From Burkholderiaceae bacterium (lineage in GTDB: Bacteria; Pseudomonadota; Gammaproteobacteria; Burkholderiales; Burkholderiaceae_C), in NCBI GenBank assembly GCA_024710165.1, contig JANJVG010000019.1, positions 1 to 33,405 on the forward strand: 33,405 nucleotides of DNA. The letters are read 5' to 3'. The notes beneath the pieces are model-generated. The model worked only from the letters and a program-made list of their open reading frames with translations. It had not been told where the DNA came from and made no database searches. A program made the position numbers and the translations under genes. Shown here piece by piece: positions 1 through 7,807 of the stretch (its first letter is position 1; each line of letters begins with the position of its first letter).

Positions 1-49
1 TGGACGCATCCCTGCGTTCCACTCTTTTGGTTTTTAGGAGTCTCTAGCC

Positions 50-661
50 ATGATGGTGCTTTACTCGGGTACAACCTGCCCCTTTTCCCACCGCTGCCGT
101 TTCGTGTTGTTCGAGAAAGGCATGGACTTCGAGATCCGTGATGTCGACCTCTACAACAAGCCCGAAGACATCAGCGTGATGAACCCCTACGGCCAGGTGC
201 CCATCCTGGTCGAGCGCGACCTCATCCTGTACGAGTCGAACATCATCAACGAGTACATTGACGAGCGCTTCCCGCACCCGCAGCTCATGCCCGGCGACCC
301 GGTCGACCGCGCCCGCGTGCGCCTGTTCCTGCTCAACTTCGAGAAGGAACTGTTCGTGCACGTCAACACGCTGGAATCGCGCGCCACCAAGGGCAACGAG
401 AAAGCCCTGGAAAAGGCCCGCGCCCACATCCGCGACCGCCTGACGCAGCTGGCACCCGTGTTTCTCAAGAACAAGTACATGCTGGGCGACAACTTCTCCA
501 TGCTCGACGTGGCCATCGCGCCGCTGCTGTGGCGCCTGGACTACTACGGCATCGACCTGAGCAAGAACGCCGCGCCCCTGCTGAAGTACGCCGAGCGCAT
601 CTTCTCGCGCCCCGCCTATATCGAGGCGCTCACGCCCTCCGAAAAGGTCATGCGCAAGTAA
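50..661 (+). CDS. sspA: Stringent starvation protein A (GST-fold, RNA polymerase-associated)
   Basis: 203 aa, the usual SspA length. The N-terminal ~80 residues form a thioredoxin/GST-like domain beginning MMVLYSGTTCPFSHRCRFVL, followed by an all-helical GST C-terminal domain; there is no sign of a secretion signal. In enterobacteria SspA binds RNA polymerase and alters transcription during starvation; acting here by the same mechanism is inferred from family membership. A TAGGAG ribosome binding site lies at 36-41. The ATG at 50 is 8 nt downstream of it, while ATG 53 is also possible. sspB follows 33 nt downstream on the same strand, so the two are probably cotranscribed. Any promoter lies upstream of the window; in related genomes the petABC (bc1 complex) genes usually precede sspA, but they are not visible here. 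Confidence 0.95.
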   Translation: MMVLYSGTTCPFSHRCRFVLFEKGMDFEIRDVDLYNKPEDISVMNPYGQVPILVERDLILYESNIINEYIDERFPHPQLMPGDPVDRARVRLFLLNFEKELFVHVNTLESRATKGNEKALEKARAHIRDRLTQLAPVFLKNKYMLGDNFSMLDVAIAPLLWRLDYYGIDLSKNAAPLLKYAERIFSRPAYIEALTPSEKVMRK

Positions 662-694
662 GCGCCGTTTCGCCCCCATCACGCACGCCGGCCC

Positions 695-1195
695 ATGAAC
701 GAACAGGAATCCACCTCCACGCGCCCCTACCTCATCCGTGCCCTGCACGAGTGGTGCACCGACAACGGCTTCACGCCGTACATCGCGGTGCGCGTGGACG
801 ATTCCGTGCAGGTGCCGCGCGAATACGTGAACGAGGGCGAGATCGTGCTGAACGTCGGCTTTGACGCCACCAGCGGCCTGCAGCTGGGCAACGACTACAT
901 CGAGTTCAAGGCCCGCTTTGGTGGCAAGCCACGTGACATCATGGTGCCCGTGGGCCGGGTGATCGCCATCTACGCCCGGGAGAACGGCCAGGGCATGGCC
1001 TTCCCGCCGCCGGTGGACCTGCTGGCGGCCATCGAGGATGGTCCCGCCCAGCCCGATGCCCCCGATGCCGGTCAGGAGCCTGAAGCCAGCCGCGTCGTGC
1101 AACTCGTTCCGACCGAAGCCGGCCCGGATGGCGACGACCCGCGTCCGCCCGCGCCAGGTGGCGCATCGCGCCCCGCCCTCAAGCGGGTCAAGTAA
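695..1195 (+). CDS. sspB: ClpXP protease specificity-enhancing factor SspB
   Basis: 166 aa. SspB is the adaptor that tethers ssrA-tagged and other substrates to ClpXP. The folded substrate-binding domain occupies about residues 1-110, including a VLNVGFDATSGLQLGND stretch. It is followed by a linker rich in Pro, Asp, Glu and Ala and a C-terminal tail ending RPALKRVK. That tail closely resembles the ClpX-docking tail of E. coli SspB (RPALRVVK), so adaptor function is well supported. It follows sspA by 33 nt. About 50 nt separate its stop from tRNA-Thr, with no clear terminator between them. Confidence 0.95.
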   Translation: MNEQESTSTRPYLIRALHEWCTDNGFTPYIAVRVDDSVQVPREYVNEGEIVLNVGFDATSGLQLGNDYIEFKARFGGKPRDIMVPVGRVIAIYARENGQGMAFPPPVDLLAAIEDGPAQPDAPDAGQEPEASRVVQLVPTEAGPDGDDPRPPAPGGASRPALKRVK

Positions 1196-1244
1196 AACCG
1201 GAGCGGGGAAAATCAGCCTGCTTCGCGATTAGAATACGCGCTTC

Positions 1245-1319
1245 GCCGATTTAGCTCAGTGGTAGAGCAACCGCCTTGTAAGCGGTAGGTCGTCAGTTCA
1301 ATCCCGACAATCGGCACCA
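1245..1319 (+). tRNA. tRNA-Thr (anticodon UGU)
   Basis: A complete cloverleaf is readable. The acceptor stem GCCGATT pairs with AATCGGC, with discriminator A and an encoded CCA at 1317-1319. The D arm is GCTC/GAGC, the anticodon stem ACCGC/GCGGT encloses loop CTTGTAA with anticodon TGT, and the T arm is GTCAG...CCGAC around TTCAATC. The CCA is genomically encoded. A TAGAAT -10-like hexamer sits at 1230-1235, too near and without a clear -35, so the promoter is uncertain. Confidence 0.97.
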
Positions 1320-1331
1320 GACACCCGCCAG

Positions 1332-1367
1332 AAAAACCCGCACTCCCCAGGGCCTGCGGGTTTTTTT
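1332..1367 (+). terminator. Rho-independent terminator of tRNA-Thr
   Basis: AAAAACCCGC (1332-1341) pairs perfectly with GCGGGTTTTT (1356-1365) around a 14-nt loop and runs into a T tract ending at 1367. It lies 12 nt after the tRNA CCA. The A run on the 5' side means it could also stop transcripts arriving from the minus strand. Confidence 0.9.
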
Positions 1368-1406
1368 GTGCCTGCAGGGCTTTGCGGTGCCATGGACCGG
1401 CCCAAG

Positions 1407-1440
1407 AAAAAACCCGCCATGCCATGCGGCCTGCGGGTTT
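1407..1440 (-). terminator. Rho-independent terminator of tRNA-Arg
   Basis: Read on the minus strand, AAACCCGC (1440-1433) pairs with GCGGGTTT (1417-1410) and continues into further Ts to 1407. It sits 12 nt past the 3' end of the minus-strand tRNA-Arg. Its arms are the same sequence as the tRNA-Thr terminator arms, and 13 nt (GGCCTGCGGGTTT) are shared by both hairpins. Confidence 0.85.
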
Positions 1441-1452
1441 GCAGAAGGTGCC

Positions 1453-1527
1453 TGGTCCCCTCGACAGGAATCGAACCTGTATCTAGCGCTTAGGAGGCAC
1501 TCGTTCTATCCATTGAACTACGAGGAG
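1453..1527 (-). tRNA. tRNA-Arg (anticodon CCU)
   Basis: On the minus strand the 5' strand CTCCTCG pairs with CGAGGGG (one G-U), followed by discriminator A and an encoded CCA at 1455-1453. The D arm is GTTC/GAAC, the anticodon stem AGTGC/GCGCT encloses anticodon CCT, and the T arm is ACAGG-TTCGATT-CCTGT. It decodes the rare AGG arginine codon. It converges on tRNA-Thr, and each gene has its own terminator in the ~130-nt gap. Confidence 0.96.
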
Positions 1528-1562
1528 GAGCAGGGCGTGATTGTACGTGTTCTTTTACTACT

Positions 1563-1613
1563 GTTTTGATAGCTGCTTGCGCTTGATGCATAAGCGTCAG
1601 GGGCCGATTTGCC
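1563..1613 (+). repeat. Dispersed Comamonadaceae-type intergenic repeat, copy 1
   Basis: The unit contains ATAGCTGCTTGCGCTTGATG, then ATAAGCG, then GGGGCC and GATTTG. CGCTT and AAGCG can form a short stem. I recall very similar elements from intergenic regions of Acidovorax and relatives, but that is memory and not a search. Here it fills the gap between the tRNA-Arg 5' end and the tamB 3' end. Related copies occur at 9008-9064 and, more weakly, at 32037-32078 and 10533-10560. Confidence 0.6.
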
Positions 1614-1643
1614 TTAAAAACTGCTGGCGTGGCCGGTGGCGGT

Positions 1644-4600
1644 TCAGTCGTAGCGCAGGGTGTGGATCAAATCCACCGCGCTGGTGCTGCCGGTCTGGCC
1701 GCGCAGGGTGAGGTGGCGCGAGAGGTCGTAGAAGATGTAGAGCGTGCCCAGCGTGCCCGACAGGCTGCGCTCGTAGGTCACATACAGGTCTTTCGACAGG
1801 CGTTTGCCCAGGGTGAGGGCGGCGCCGGTGGCGTCGTTGCCCGTGCCGGGGCCTTTGAAGCCGATTTCGTCCAGGCCCAGGCGGCTGGCGATCTGGGTGC
1901 TGGTGCTGTCGCCTTTGCCGCCCAGCAGGGCCAGGGCGGCCTGCTGCAGCACGGCGGCTTCGGCGCCCCCGGTGGCGGCGCTGCGGCCCAGCACCACCCA
2001 GGCGAGTTTTTCGGCGTCGGGCAGGTCAGGCTCGGAGTACAGCCGCACGCGCGGCGCCAAGGCCGTGCCCTGCACCTGCACACCGGCGCGCACGCTGATG
2101 TGCGGGCGCAGCGCGAGGATGTCGAGCGAGGGGTTGTTGTAGGGACCGTTGAAGCGGATCAGGCCGCTCTCGACGTCCAGCATCTGGCCCCAGGCACGGT
2201 AGCGGCCCTGCACGGTGCGGATTTCGCCGGTGACGCGCGGCGGGGCGTTGGCGGTGCTGGCGCTGCGGATGTCGAGCGTTCCTTCGAGCCGCGTGGTGAT
2301 GCCTTGGCCCTGCAGGGCGAAGTCGGTACCCAGGTCGATGGTGACGGCGATGTCGGGCGGGCGCGCCGATTGTGTGCGGGTGGCGCTGCGGGCGGCGGCC
2401 TGGGCGTTGGCCTGCGCGGCGGCGTCGCGCGCGGCCGAGCGCACCACCACGTCGCTGCCCAGGCGGGGCGCGGTTTCGTCGGGCAGCAGCAAGGTGGCGC
2501 GGTCTACCGTGAGCTGGCCGCGCAGGGTGAACAGGCCCTCGGCCAGCGAGCCGCGCAGGGTGCCCGACACGCTGGCCTGGCGATCGGCTCGCACCTGCAC
2601 CTGCAGCGCGCGCGCCTCGGCCGTGAATTGCATGCCGATGCCTGCACCGGCGGGGGCGTCGGCGGCGGGTGGCACCCAGGTGATGCTGCCGCTGCCCTGC
2701 AGGCGGCCGCCGTCGCGTGGCGCGGGGGTGCGGTTGCCGCTGTAGCCCGCAATGCGCGCGCTGCTGCCGCTGCCGCCGTGCAGGGTGAATTCGGTGATGT
2801 CGAGGCGGTTGCCGCGCAGCACGCCGCGCAGGCGGCCGTCCTGCAGGTCCACGCCATCGGCCAGCGAGCGCACGGCAAGCTGGTCGGCGCCCAGCGTGCC
2901 GTGCCACTGGGGCTGGCTGCGAGTGCCCGAGAGGGTTGCATCGGCATTCAATGTGCCCTGCACGCGCCAGCCCGGGGGCGCCAGGGCCGACCATACGCCC
3001 AGGTCGGGCAGGCGGGCCTGCACGCGGGCGGCCACGGGGGCGTTGGCGGGCCAGTACCAGCCGACGGGGGTGGGTGCGGCGGCGGGGCCGGGTGCGGATG
3101 TGGGGGCAGAGTCGGTGGATGCACCGGCGGCGGCAGCGGGCGTGGTGCCTGGGGCGGGTGTGCGGGCCAGGGTGGTGCGGGCGTCGGCCTGCAGGGTGCC
3201 GGCGCGTTCGCTGTCCCAATCGATGCGTGCGCGGATGTCGCCGCCCTCTGCGTCGAGCTGTACCGAGGCCTGGCGCACGCCCGCCCAGGTGCCGGGGCCG
3301 TGGGTGGCTGGCGGGGGGGGCTCGGGCGTGCCGTCGGGGCCGCTGCGCTGCGTGGTGGCGGGCACGGTGGCGGGCGTGGCGGTGGCGCTGTGGCTGCCGC
3401 CGGTACTGCCGTCGGTGTTGACGCGCAGGTCGCCGCTGCTGCGCTGCAGGCGCGCGCTGGCGCGCAGCGTGTCGGCCAGTTGCACGTCCCACTCGCCCTG
3501 CAGCACCAGGTTGCCGCCCAGGCCCAGGTCGGCCAGGGTTTGGCCTTGGGCTGCCAGGGCGTCGGCCCAGGCCAGCGGCAGCTGGGCGAGGGTGCCGCGG
3601 GTCTGCAGTTGCAGCGCGCCGCTGGCCGTGCTGCCCAGTTGCGTGGGCTGCCAGCGCAGGGCCACGCGGCCGGGCAGGGGGCCGCTGATGGTGGCCTGGC
3701 CTTCTGCGGCCTGCAGGGTGTTGCGTGCGGCGCCAGGGGCTGCGGCGGGGGGCTGGCGCAGGGTCAGGGCCAGGGGCTGGTCGAGCTGCAGCACCCAGGG
3801 GCCGGGGCGCTCGGGGGCCTGCACCTGCAGGCGCAGCGCCGACACCTCGGCGCGCCAGGGCGTGGTGGCGGTGGGGCGGTTGCCCAGGCCGCCGCTGAGC
3901 CGTGTGCCCAGGTCGGCGCGGATGCCGTCCATCTGCGCCTGGCCGTCCAGCGCCAGGGTGGCCTGCGCCAGCGAGCCCTCCAGCCGGGCCTTGAGGTTGC
4001 GCAGTTGTACACGGGTGGGCACGGCACTCTGGGCGGGCGGGGGCAGGGTGATGTCGAGCCGGGGGGTGGCCAGCGTGGCGTCCAGGCGGAAATCGCCTTT
4101 GGGCGCGGGCGTGGCCGGCGCCTTCCCGGTGGCAGCCTGCCAGGGGTGGCGCAGGGCATTCCAGCCGCCTTGCCAGCGGGCATCGAGCCGGGCCTGGCCT
4201 TGCAGTTGCCGCCCGCCCAATGTCTGGGCGATGCCGGGCAGGGTCTGCAGCCAGGCCTGGGTGCGCTCGGCCTGTTCCAGCACCAGCTGGGCCTGGCCGG
4301 CACCGGCGTCCTGCCCCAGCGTGCCGCTGGCGCTGGCCGTGGCGCCGGGCAGGGTCAGCGTGAGCGTGCCGCGCGCCGACGGTGCGGCCCCCAGCGTGAC
4401 GGCGATGGATTGGCCTTGCAGGCGGGCCTGCAGGGCCTGGAGGTCCACCGTCTGCAGCGACAGCAGGCCCTGGCGCCAGGTGCCGCTGGCGCGGGCGCTT
4501 TGCAGGCGCAGCCGGATGGGGGCGGCGGCGGATGCCGTACGCGATGAGGGCTTGGTGGCTGCACGGGCCGCGGCTTGCACATCCAGGTTGAAGTGCACAG

Positions 4601-5945
4601 TGTCGCCTTGGGTGCGGGCGCGCACTTGGCCAGCCAGCGGGCTGGCGTCGAGCTGGCTGTGCACGGCGGCTGGGCTCAGGCCCTGCACTTGCGCGCTGCC
4701 TTCGACCGTGGTGTCGGCCACCGCGTAATGGCCCTGCAGGGTGATGCTGCCGCTGCCCACTTGCAGGCGGGCTTGGGGCACGTTCCAGCGCGTGCCGTCG
4801 TACAGGGCGCTGGCGTTCAGGGCGCTGAGCGGCAGTTTCTGCTGGTCCCACGGGCCGGGTGCCCCGTTTTGCAGTGCGGCGGTGATGCTCCAGCCCTCCG
4901 GGCGCGGGCCGGCCTGCACCGTGCCCTGCAGCGCGGTGGTGGGGGCCTGCGGCCACAGGGCGGTCAGGTTGACGGCGCGCAGCGTGGCCTGGGCCTGGCG
5001 CAGGGGCTGGGGCGCCCAGGGGGCGATGTTGGCGCTTACCTCGGCCTGCATGGCGTGGGCGGCGGAGGGCGGGGTGTCTGTGCCGGGGCTCAGTTGCGCA
5101 GCCAGTTGCAGCTGGGCAGCGGCACCGGCCAGGGGGCCTTGCAGCGTGGCGTGGGCCGACAGCGCCAGGGGCTGGGTGGAGCCGGGCGGGGTGGTGTGCA
5201 CCTCGCCTTCGAGGGTGGCCTCCAGCTGCATCGGGGCCTGGGCCTGCAGCGTGGCCTGGGCGCGGTAGTGGCCCTGGGCCAGATCGACGCCGCTGATCTC
5301 CAGAGTGTGCTGCGTGCGGTCATGGCGGTAGCGGCCTGCCAGGGCCTGGGCCTGCACGGTGGGGGCGCCGTGCCAATGCAGCAGGCCGATCTGGAACGGA
5401 ACGTCCACGCGCACGGGCAGCACCAGCTGCTCCAGCGGCTGCGGAGGCGTTGCTTCACCCGGCTGCGGTGTGGGGGTGATGTGGACGGCGGCCACCTGAA
5501 CCTCGCCCAGTTGCACGCTGCGCTGCAGCAGCGGTGCCAGGCTCCAGCCGATGCGGATGTCGTGCGCCTCCACGGTCAGCGAGGGGCTGCGCCAGCGCAG
5601 CCAGCCGATGTGCCCGCCGCTGCGCAGCGTGCCCGATACCTCGCGGCTCTCCAGCTGTTGCCCGGCGGGCAGGCGGGCGGCTGCCTGCGTCAGCGCCGTG
5701 GCCAGCGATTGCGGGCTGCCCAGCCACCACCACAGGGCGGCAGCCGCCACCAGCAGCAGCGTCACCAGACCGGTGAGCAGGCCACCCACCCAGCCCAAGG
5801 CCCGCCAGGGGCGGCGCGGCGCGGTGCGGGTGGTGGGGGTGCTGCTGGCACCGGCCGCAAAGGGGTTGGGCGCGGGCGGACGGCTGGCACCGGCGGCGAA
5901 CACTTCGGGGCCGGGGCGGGGGGGCGGGGGTGTGCGTTCGGCCAT
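1644..5945 (-). CDS. tamB: Translocation and assembly module inner-membrane protein TamB (DUF490)
   Basis: 1433 aa, somewhat longer than E. coli TamB (about 1260). TamB is an inner-membrane-anchored periplasmic protein that works with TamA in outer-membrane protein insertion and probably in phospholipid transport to the outer membrane. A Pro/Ala-rich cytoplasmic segment (residues 1-45) precedes one membrane helix around residues 48-75 (WVGGLLTGLVTLLLVAAAAL). A very long beta-rich repeat region follows, then the conserved TamB C-terminal domain ending in LRGQTGSTSAVDLIHTLRYD. Low-complexity Pro/Ala/Thr/Ser linkers occur roughly at residues 865-910 and 935-985, which accounts for the extra length. 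The start codon is only 3 nt after the tamA stop, the classic tamA-tamB arrangement. It is the last gene of a probable five-gene minus-strand operon, and I found no clear terminator after it. Confidence 0.95.
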   Translation of the reverse strand: MAERTPPPPRPGPEVFAAGASRPPAPNPFAAGASSTPTTRTAPRRPWRALGWVGGLLTGLVTLLLVAAAALWWWLGSPQSLATALTQAAARLPAGQQLESREVSGTLRSGGHIGWLRWRSPSLTVEAHDIRIGWSLAPLLQRSVQLGEVQVAAVHITPTPQPGEATPPQPLEQLVLPVRVDVPFQIGLLHWHGAPTVQAQALAGRYRHDRTQHTLEISGVDLAQGHYRAQATLQAQAPMQLEATLEGEVHTTPPGSTQPLALSAHATLQGPLAGAAAQLQLAAQLSPGTDTPPSAAHAMQAEVSANIAPWAPQPLRQAQATLRAVNLTALWPQAPTTALQGTVQAGPRPEGWSITAALQNGAPGPWDQQKLPLSALNASALYDGTRWNVPQARLQVGSGSITLQGHYAVADTTVEGSAQVQGLSPAAVHSQLDASPLAGQVRARTQGDTVHFNLDVQAAARAATKPSSRTASAAAPIRLRLQSARASGTWRQGLLSLQTVDLQALQARLQGQSIAVTLGAAPSARGTLTLTLPGATASASGTLGQDAGAGQAQLVLEQAERTQAWLQTLPGIAQTLGGRQLQGQARLDARWQGGWNALRHPWQAATGKAPATPAPKGDFRLDATLATPRLDITLPPPAQSAVPTRVQLRNLKARLEGSLAQATLALDGQAQMDGIRADLGTRLSGGLGNRPTATTPWRAEVSALRLQVQAPERPGPWVLQLDQPLALTLRQPPAAAPGAARNTLQAAEGQATISGPLPGRVALRWQPTQLGSTASGALQLQTRGTLAQLPLAWADALAAQGQTLADLGLGGNLVLQGEWDVQLADTLRASARLQRSSGDLRVNTDGSTGGSHSATATPATVPATTQRSGPDGTPEPPPPATHGPGTWAGVRQASVQLDAEGGDIRARIDWDSERAGTLQADARTTLARTPAPGTTPAAAAGASTDSAPTSAPGPAAAPTPVGWYWPANAPVAARVQARLPDLGVWSALAPPGWRVQGTLNADATLSGTRSQPQWHGTLGADQLAVRSLADGVDLQDGRLRGVLRGNRLDITEFTLHGGSGSSARIAGYSGNRTPAPRDGGRLQGSGSITWVPPAADAPAGAGIGMQFTAEARALQVQVRADRQASVSGTLRGSLAEGLFTLRGQLTVDRATLLLPDETAPRLGSDVVVRSAARDAAAQANAQAAARSATRTQSARPPDIAVTIDLGTDFALQGQGITTRLEGTLDIRSASTANAPPRVTGEIRTVQGRYRAWGQMLDVESGLIRFNGPYNNPSLDILALRPHISVRAGVQVQGTALAPRVRLYSEPDLPDAEKLAWVVLGRSAATGGAEAAVLQQAALALLGGKGDSTSTQIASRLGLDEIGFKGPGTGNDATGAALTLGKRLSKDLYVTYERSLSGTLGTLYIFYDLSRHLTLRGQTGSTSAVDLIHTLRYD

Positions 5946-5948
5946 CGG

Positions 5949-7802
5949 TCAGAAAGAGAAGCCCAGGCGCAGGTGCAGGCGCAATTCCTTGGCCTGCACG
6001 CCCCAGGCCAGGTCGGCCTGCACCGGCCCCACGGGGCTGCGCCAGCGCAGTCCGGCGCCCACGCCCACGCGGGCGTGCAGGTCGCCGGGCTGGTCGGCCA
6101 CGGCGCCGGCGTCCACAAAGAGGGTGCTTTCCCAGTCGGTCATCTCGCCTTTCCAGACGATGGGGCGCTGACATTCGGCGCTGCCCACGGCCAGGTAGCG
6201 GCCGCCAAAAAGCTGGCCGTTGTCGGTGCGAGCGCCAATGGCGCGGTAGCCGTAGCCGCGCACCGTGGTATCGCCCCCGGTCAGAAAGAGCTGGGTCACC
6301 GGCAGCTGGGCACCGCCGCGCGCCAGCACCGCACCGGCCTCGGCGCGCCAGGCCAGGCGGCTCTGGCGGGCGGGGCCTTGTGCAGTCTGTACCCGGCCCA
6401 GGGGCTGGTAGTGCAGCCAGCGCGCCAGCAGGCGCACAAAGGGGTCGCGCTGCGGGCGCAGCGTGGTGCCCACGCCCAGCTCCCAGGCCACGCCGTAGCC
6501 GCGTGTGGGGGCCGTGGGGCTGTTGAAGTAGCGGCCGGTCCAGCCGAACTGGGCGCTGAGCGCGGCACTCGATGGCGGCGCGTTGACGCCTTGGCTGCGG
6601 GCAGTGTCGAACTGCAGGGCGTAGTTGCGGTCGATGTGGTCGGTGGACTGGCTGCGCCCGGCGCGCAGGCGCGTGCTGTTGACTTCGTAGTCGCCCGTGG
6701 TTTCGCGCTGCAGCTGCGCGCCGCTGAACCAGCGCCAGCCGCCTTCATCGGGCAGCGCCATCCAGTCGGTGCCCAGGCGCTTGGTGTTGCGGTCGAGCGC
6801 CAGCTTGCTCAGCGCGCGCCAGCCGATGCCGGGCAGGCGGTTGTGCGTGTGGTCCAGCGACAGCCGGGCGCCGCTGTCGGTGGACAGGCCCACGCCCGAC
6901 ACCAGCTTTTGCAGCGGCGCCTCGCGCACCTGGGCCACCACCGGGGCGGCCAGCGGGTCGGTGCCCTCGGTGTCGAGGGTGAGGAACACCGCGTCGTAAT
7001 AGCCGCTGCTGGCCAGGCGCAGCTGGGCGTCGAGCAACTGGGCTTCGTCGTATTCGGCGCCCGTGGGCAGCCGGGCCAGGCGACGTGCGCCGTCGGGGTC
7101 GTAGCGCTGGCTGCCCTCCACGCGCAGCGGGCCAAAGTGGACCAGCGGGCCGGGGTCGTAGGTGACGGCCAGGCGGGCCTGCTGCTGGTCGGCGTCGATG
7201 TCGGCGCGGCTGTCGGCGATGCGGGCGGTGGGGTGGCGCCGAGTTTGCAATTGGCGCAGGCCCTGGTTCTTGGCGTTGTCCCAGCCGGTCTGGGTGAAGG
7301 GCTGGCCGGGCGGCAGCAGCCAGCCGTTGCGGATGCGTGCGTGCTGGCGCCGTGTGGGGGCGTCGCTGGGCGGGGCTCCGGCAAATTCCACCTCGGCCTC
7401 AACCACCTGGGTCTGCGGGCCGGGCTCCACGCGGAGGGTGATGGTGGGCGTGGCCGTGCTGCCGGGCGCTGCGGGCGCCAGATCCACCGTCAGCGTGGGG
7501 CTGAAATAGCCCAGTGTGGCCAGCAGTTGGCGCGCATCGTCGTCGGCGGCGCTCAGCAGGCGCGTCAGTTCGCGCGGCTGCAGGTCGGGCTGGGTGCGGA
7601 AGCGCTGCAGGTCGAGGTGGCGCTCCAGGGTAGGGCGGATGGCAGGCGGCGCCAGAACCACCAGCGTGAAGGCGTCTTGTGCCGCCGTGTCGGCGCGTGC
7701 ATGGTCATCCTGCAAAGGCAGCAGGCTGCAGCCTTGCAGAAACAACAGGCTTGAAAACAGCAACGCCGACCAGAAGGCCGGCGTTGGGGAGTGGCGCGAC
7801 AT
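5949..7802 (-). CDS. tamA: TamA/BamA-family outer-membrane assembly protein
   Basis: 617 aa from the chosen start. The open frame extends upstream to 8153, but that part is antisense-like and overlaps the VWA gene. The start at 7802 gives a signal sequence (MSRHSPTPAFWSALLF...) and leaves 5 nt after the upstream stop. Residues 19-25 read LLFLQGC, a plausible lipobox with Cys25, so the protein may be lipidated; E. coli TamA instead has an ordinary cleavable signal. POTRA domains follow (about residues 35-280, including a PGPLVHFGPLRVEGSQRYD segment), then a 16-strand Omp85-type barrel with the typical terminal phenylalanine (LHLRLGFSF). The barrel lid region contains VRGYGYRAIG, the Omp85 loop-6 VRGY/F signature. 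It partners with TamB, encoded 3 nt downstream. Confidence 0.93.
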   Translation of the reverse strand: MSRHSPTPAFWSALLFSSLLFLQGCSLLPLQDDHARADTAAQDAFTLVVLAPPAIRPTLERHLDLQRFRTQPDLQPRELTRLLSAADDDARQLLATLGYFSPTLTVDLAPAAPGSTATPTITLRVEPGPQTQVVEAEVEFAGAPPSDAPTRRQHARIRNGWLLPPGQPFTQTGWDNAKNQGLRQLQTRRHPTARIADSRADIDADQQQARLAVTYDPGPLVHFGPLRVEGSQRYDPDGARRLARLPTGAEYDEAQLLDAQLRLASSGYYDAVFLTLDTEGTDPLAAPVVAQVREAPLQKLVSGVGLSTDSGARLSLDHTHNRLPGIGWRALSKLALDRNTKRLGTDWMALPDEGGWRWFSGAQLQRETTGDYEVNSTRLRAGRSQSTDHIDRNYALQFDTARSQGVNAPPSSAALSAQFGWTGRYFNSPTAPTRGYGVAWELGVGTTLRPQRDPFVRLLARWLHYQPLGRVQTAQGPARQSRLAWRAEAGAVLARGGAQLPVTQLFLTGGDTTVRGYGYRAIGARTDNGQLFGGRYLAVGSAECQRPIVWKGEMTDWESTLFVDAGAVADQPGDLHARVGVGAGLRWRSPVGPVQADLAWGVQAKELRLHLRLGFSF

Positions 7803-7807
7803 AGCAC

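Noticed and set aside
1629-7754. Long open frames on the plus strand opposite tamB and tamA
   Set aside because: They are rich in Gly, Ala, Gln and Arg without domain structure, and mirror the third-position GC bias of the true minus-strand genes.
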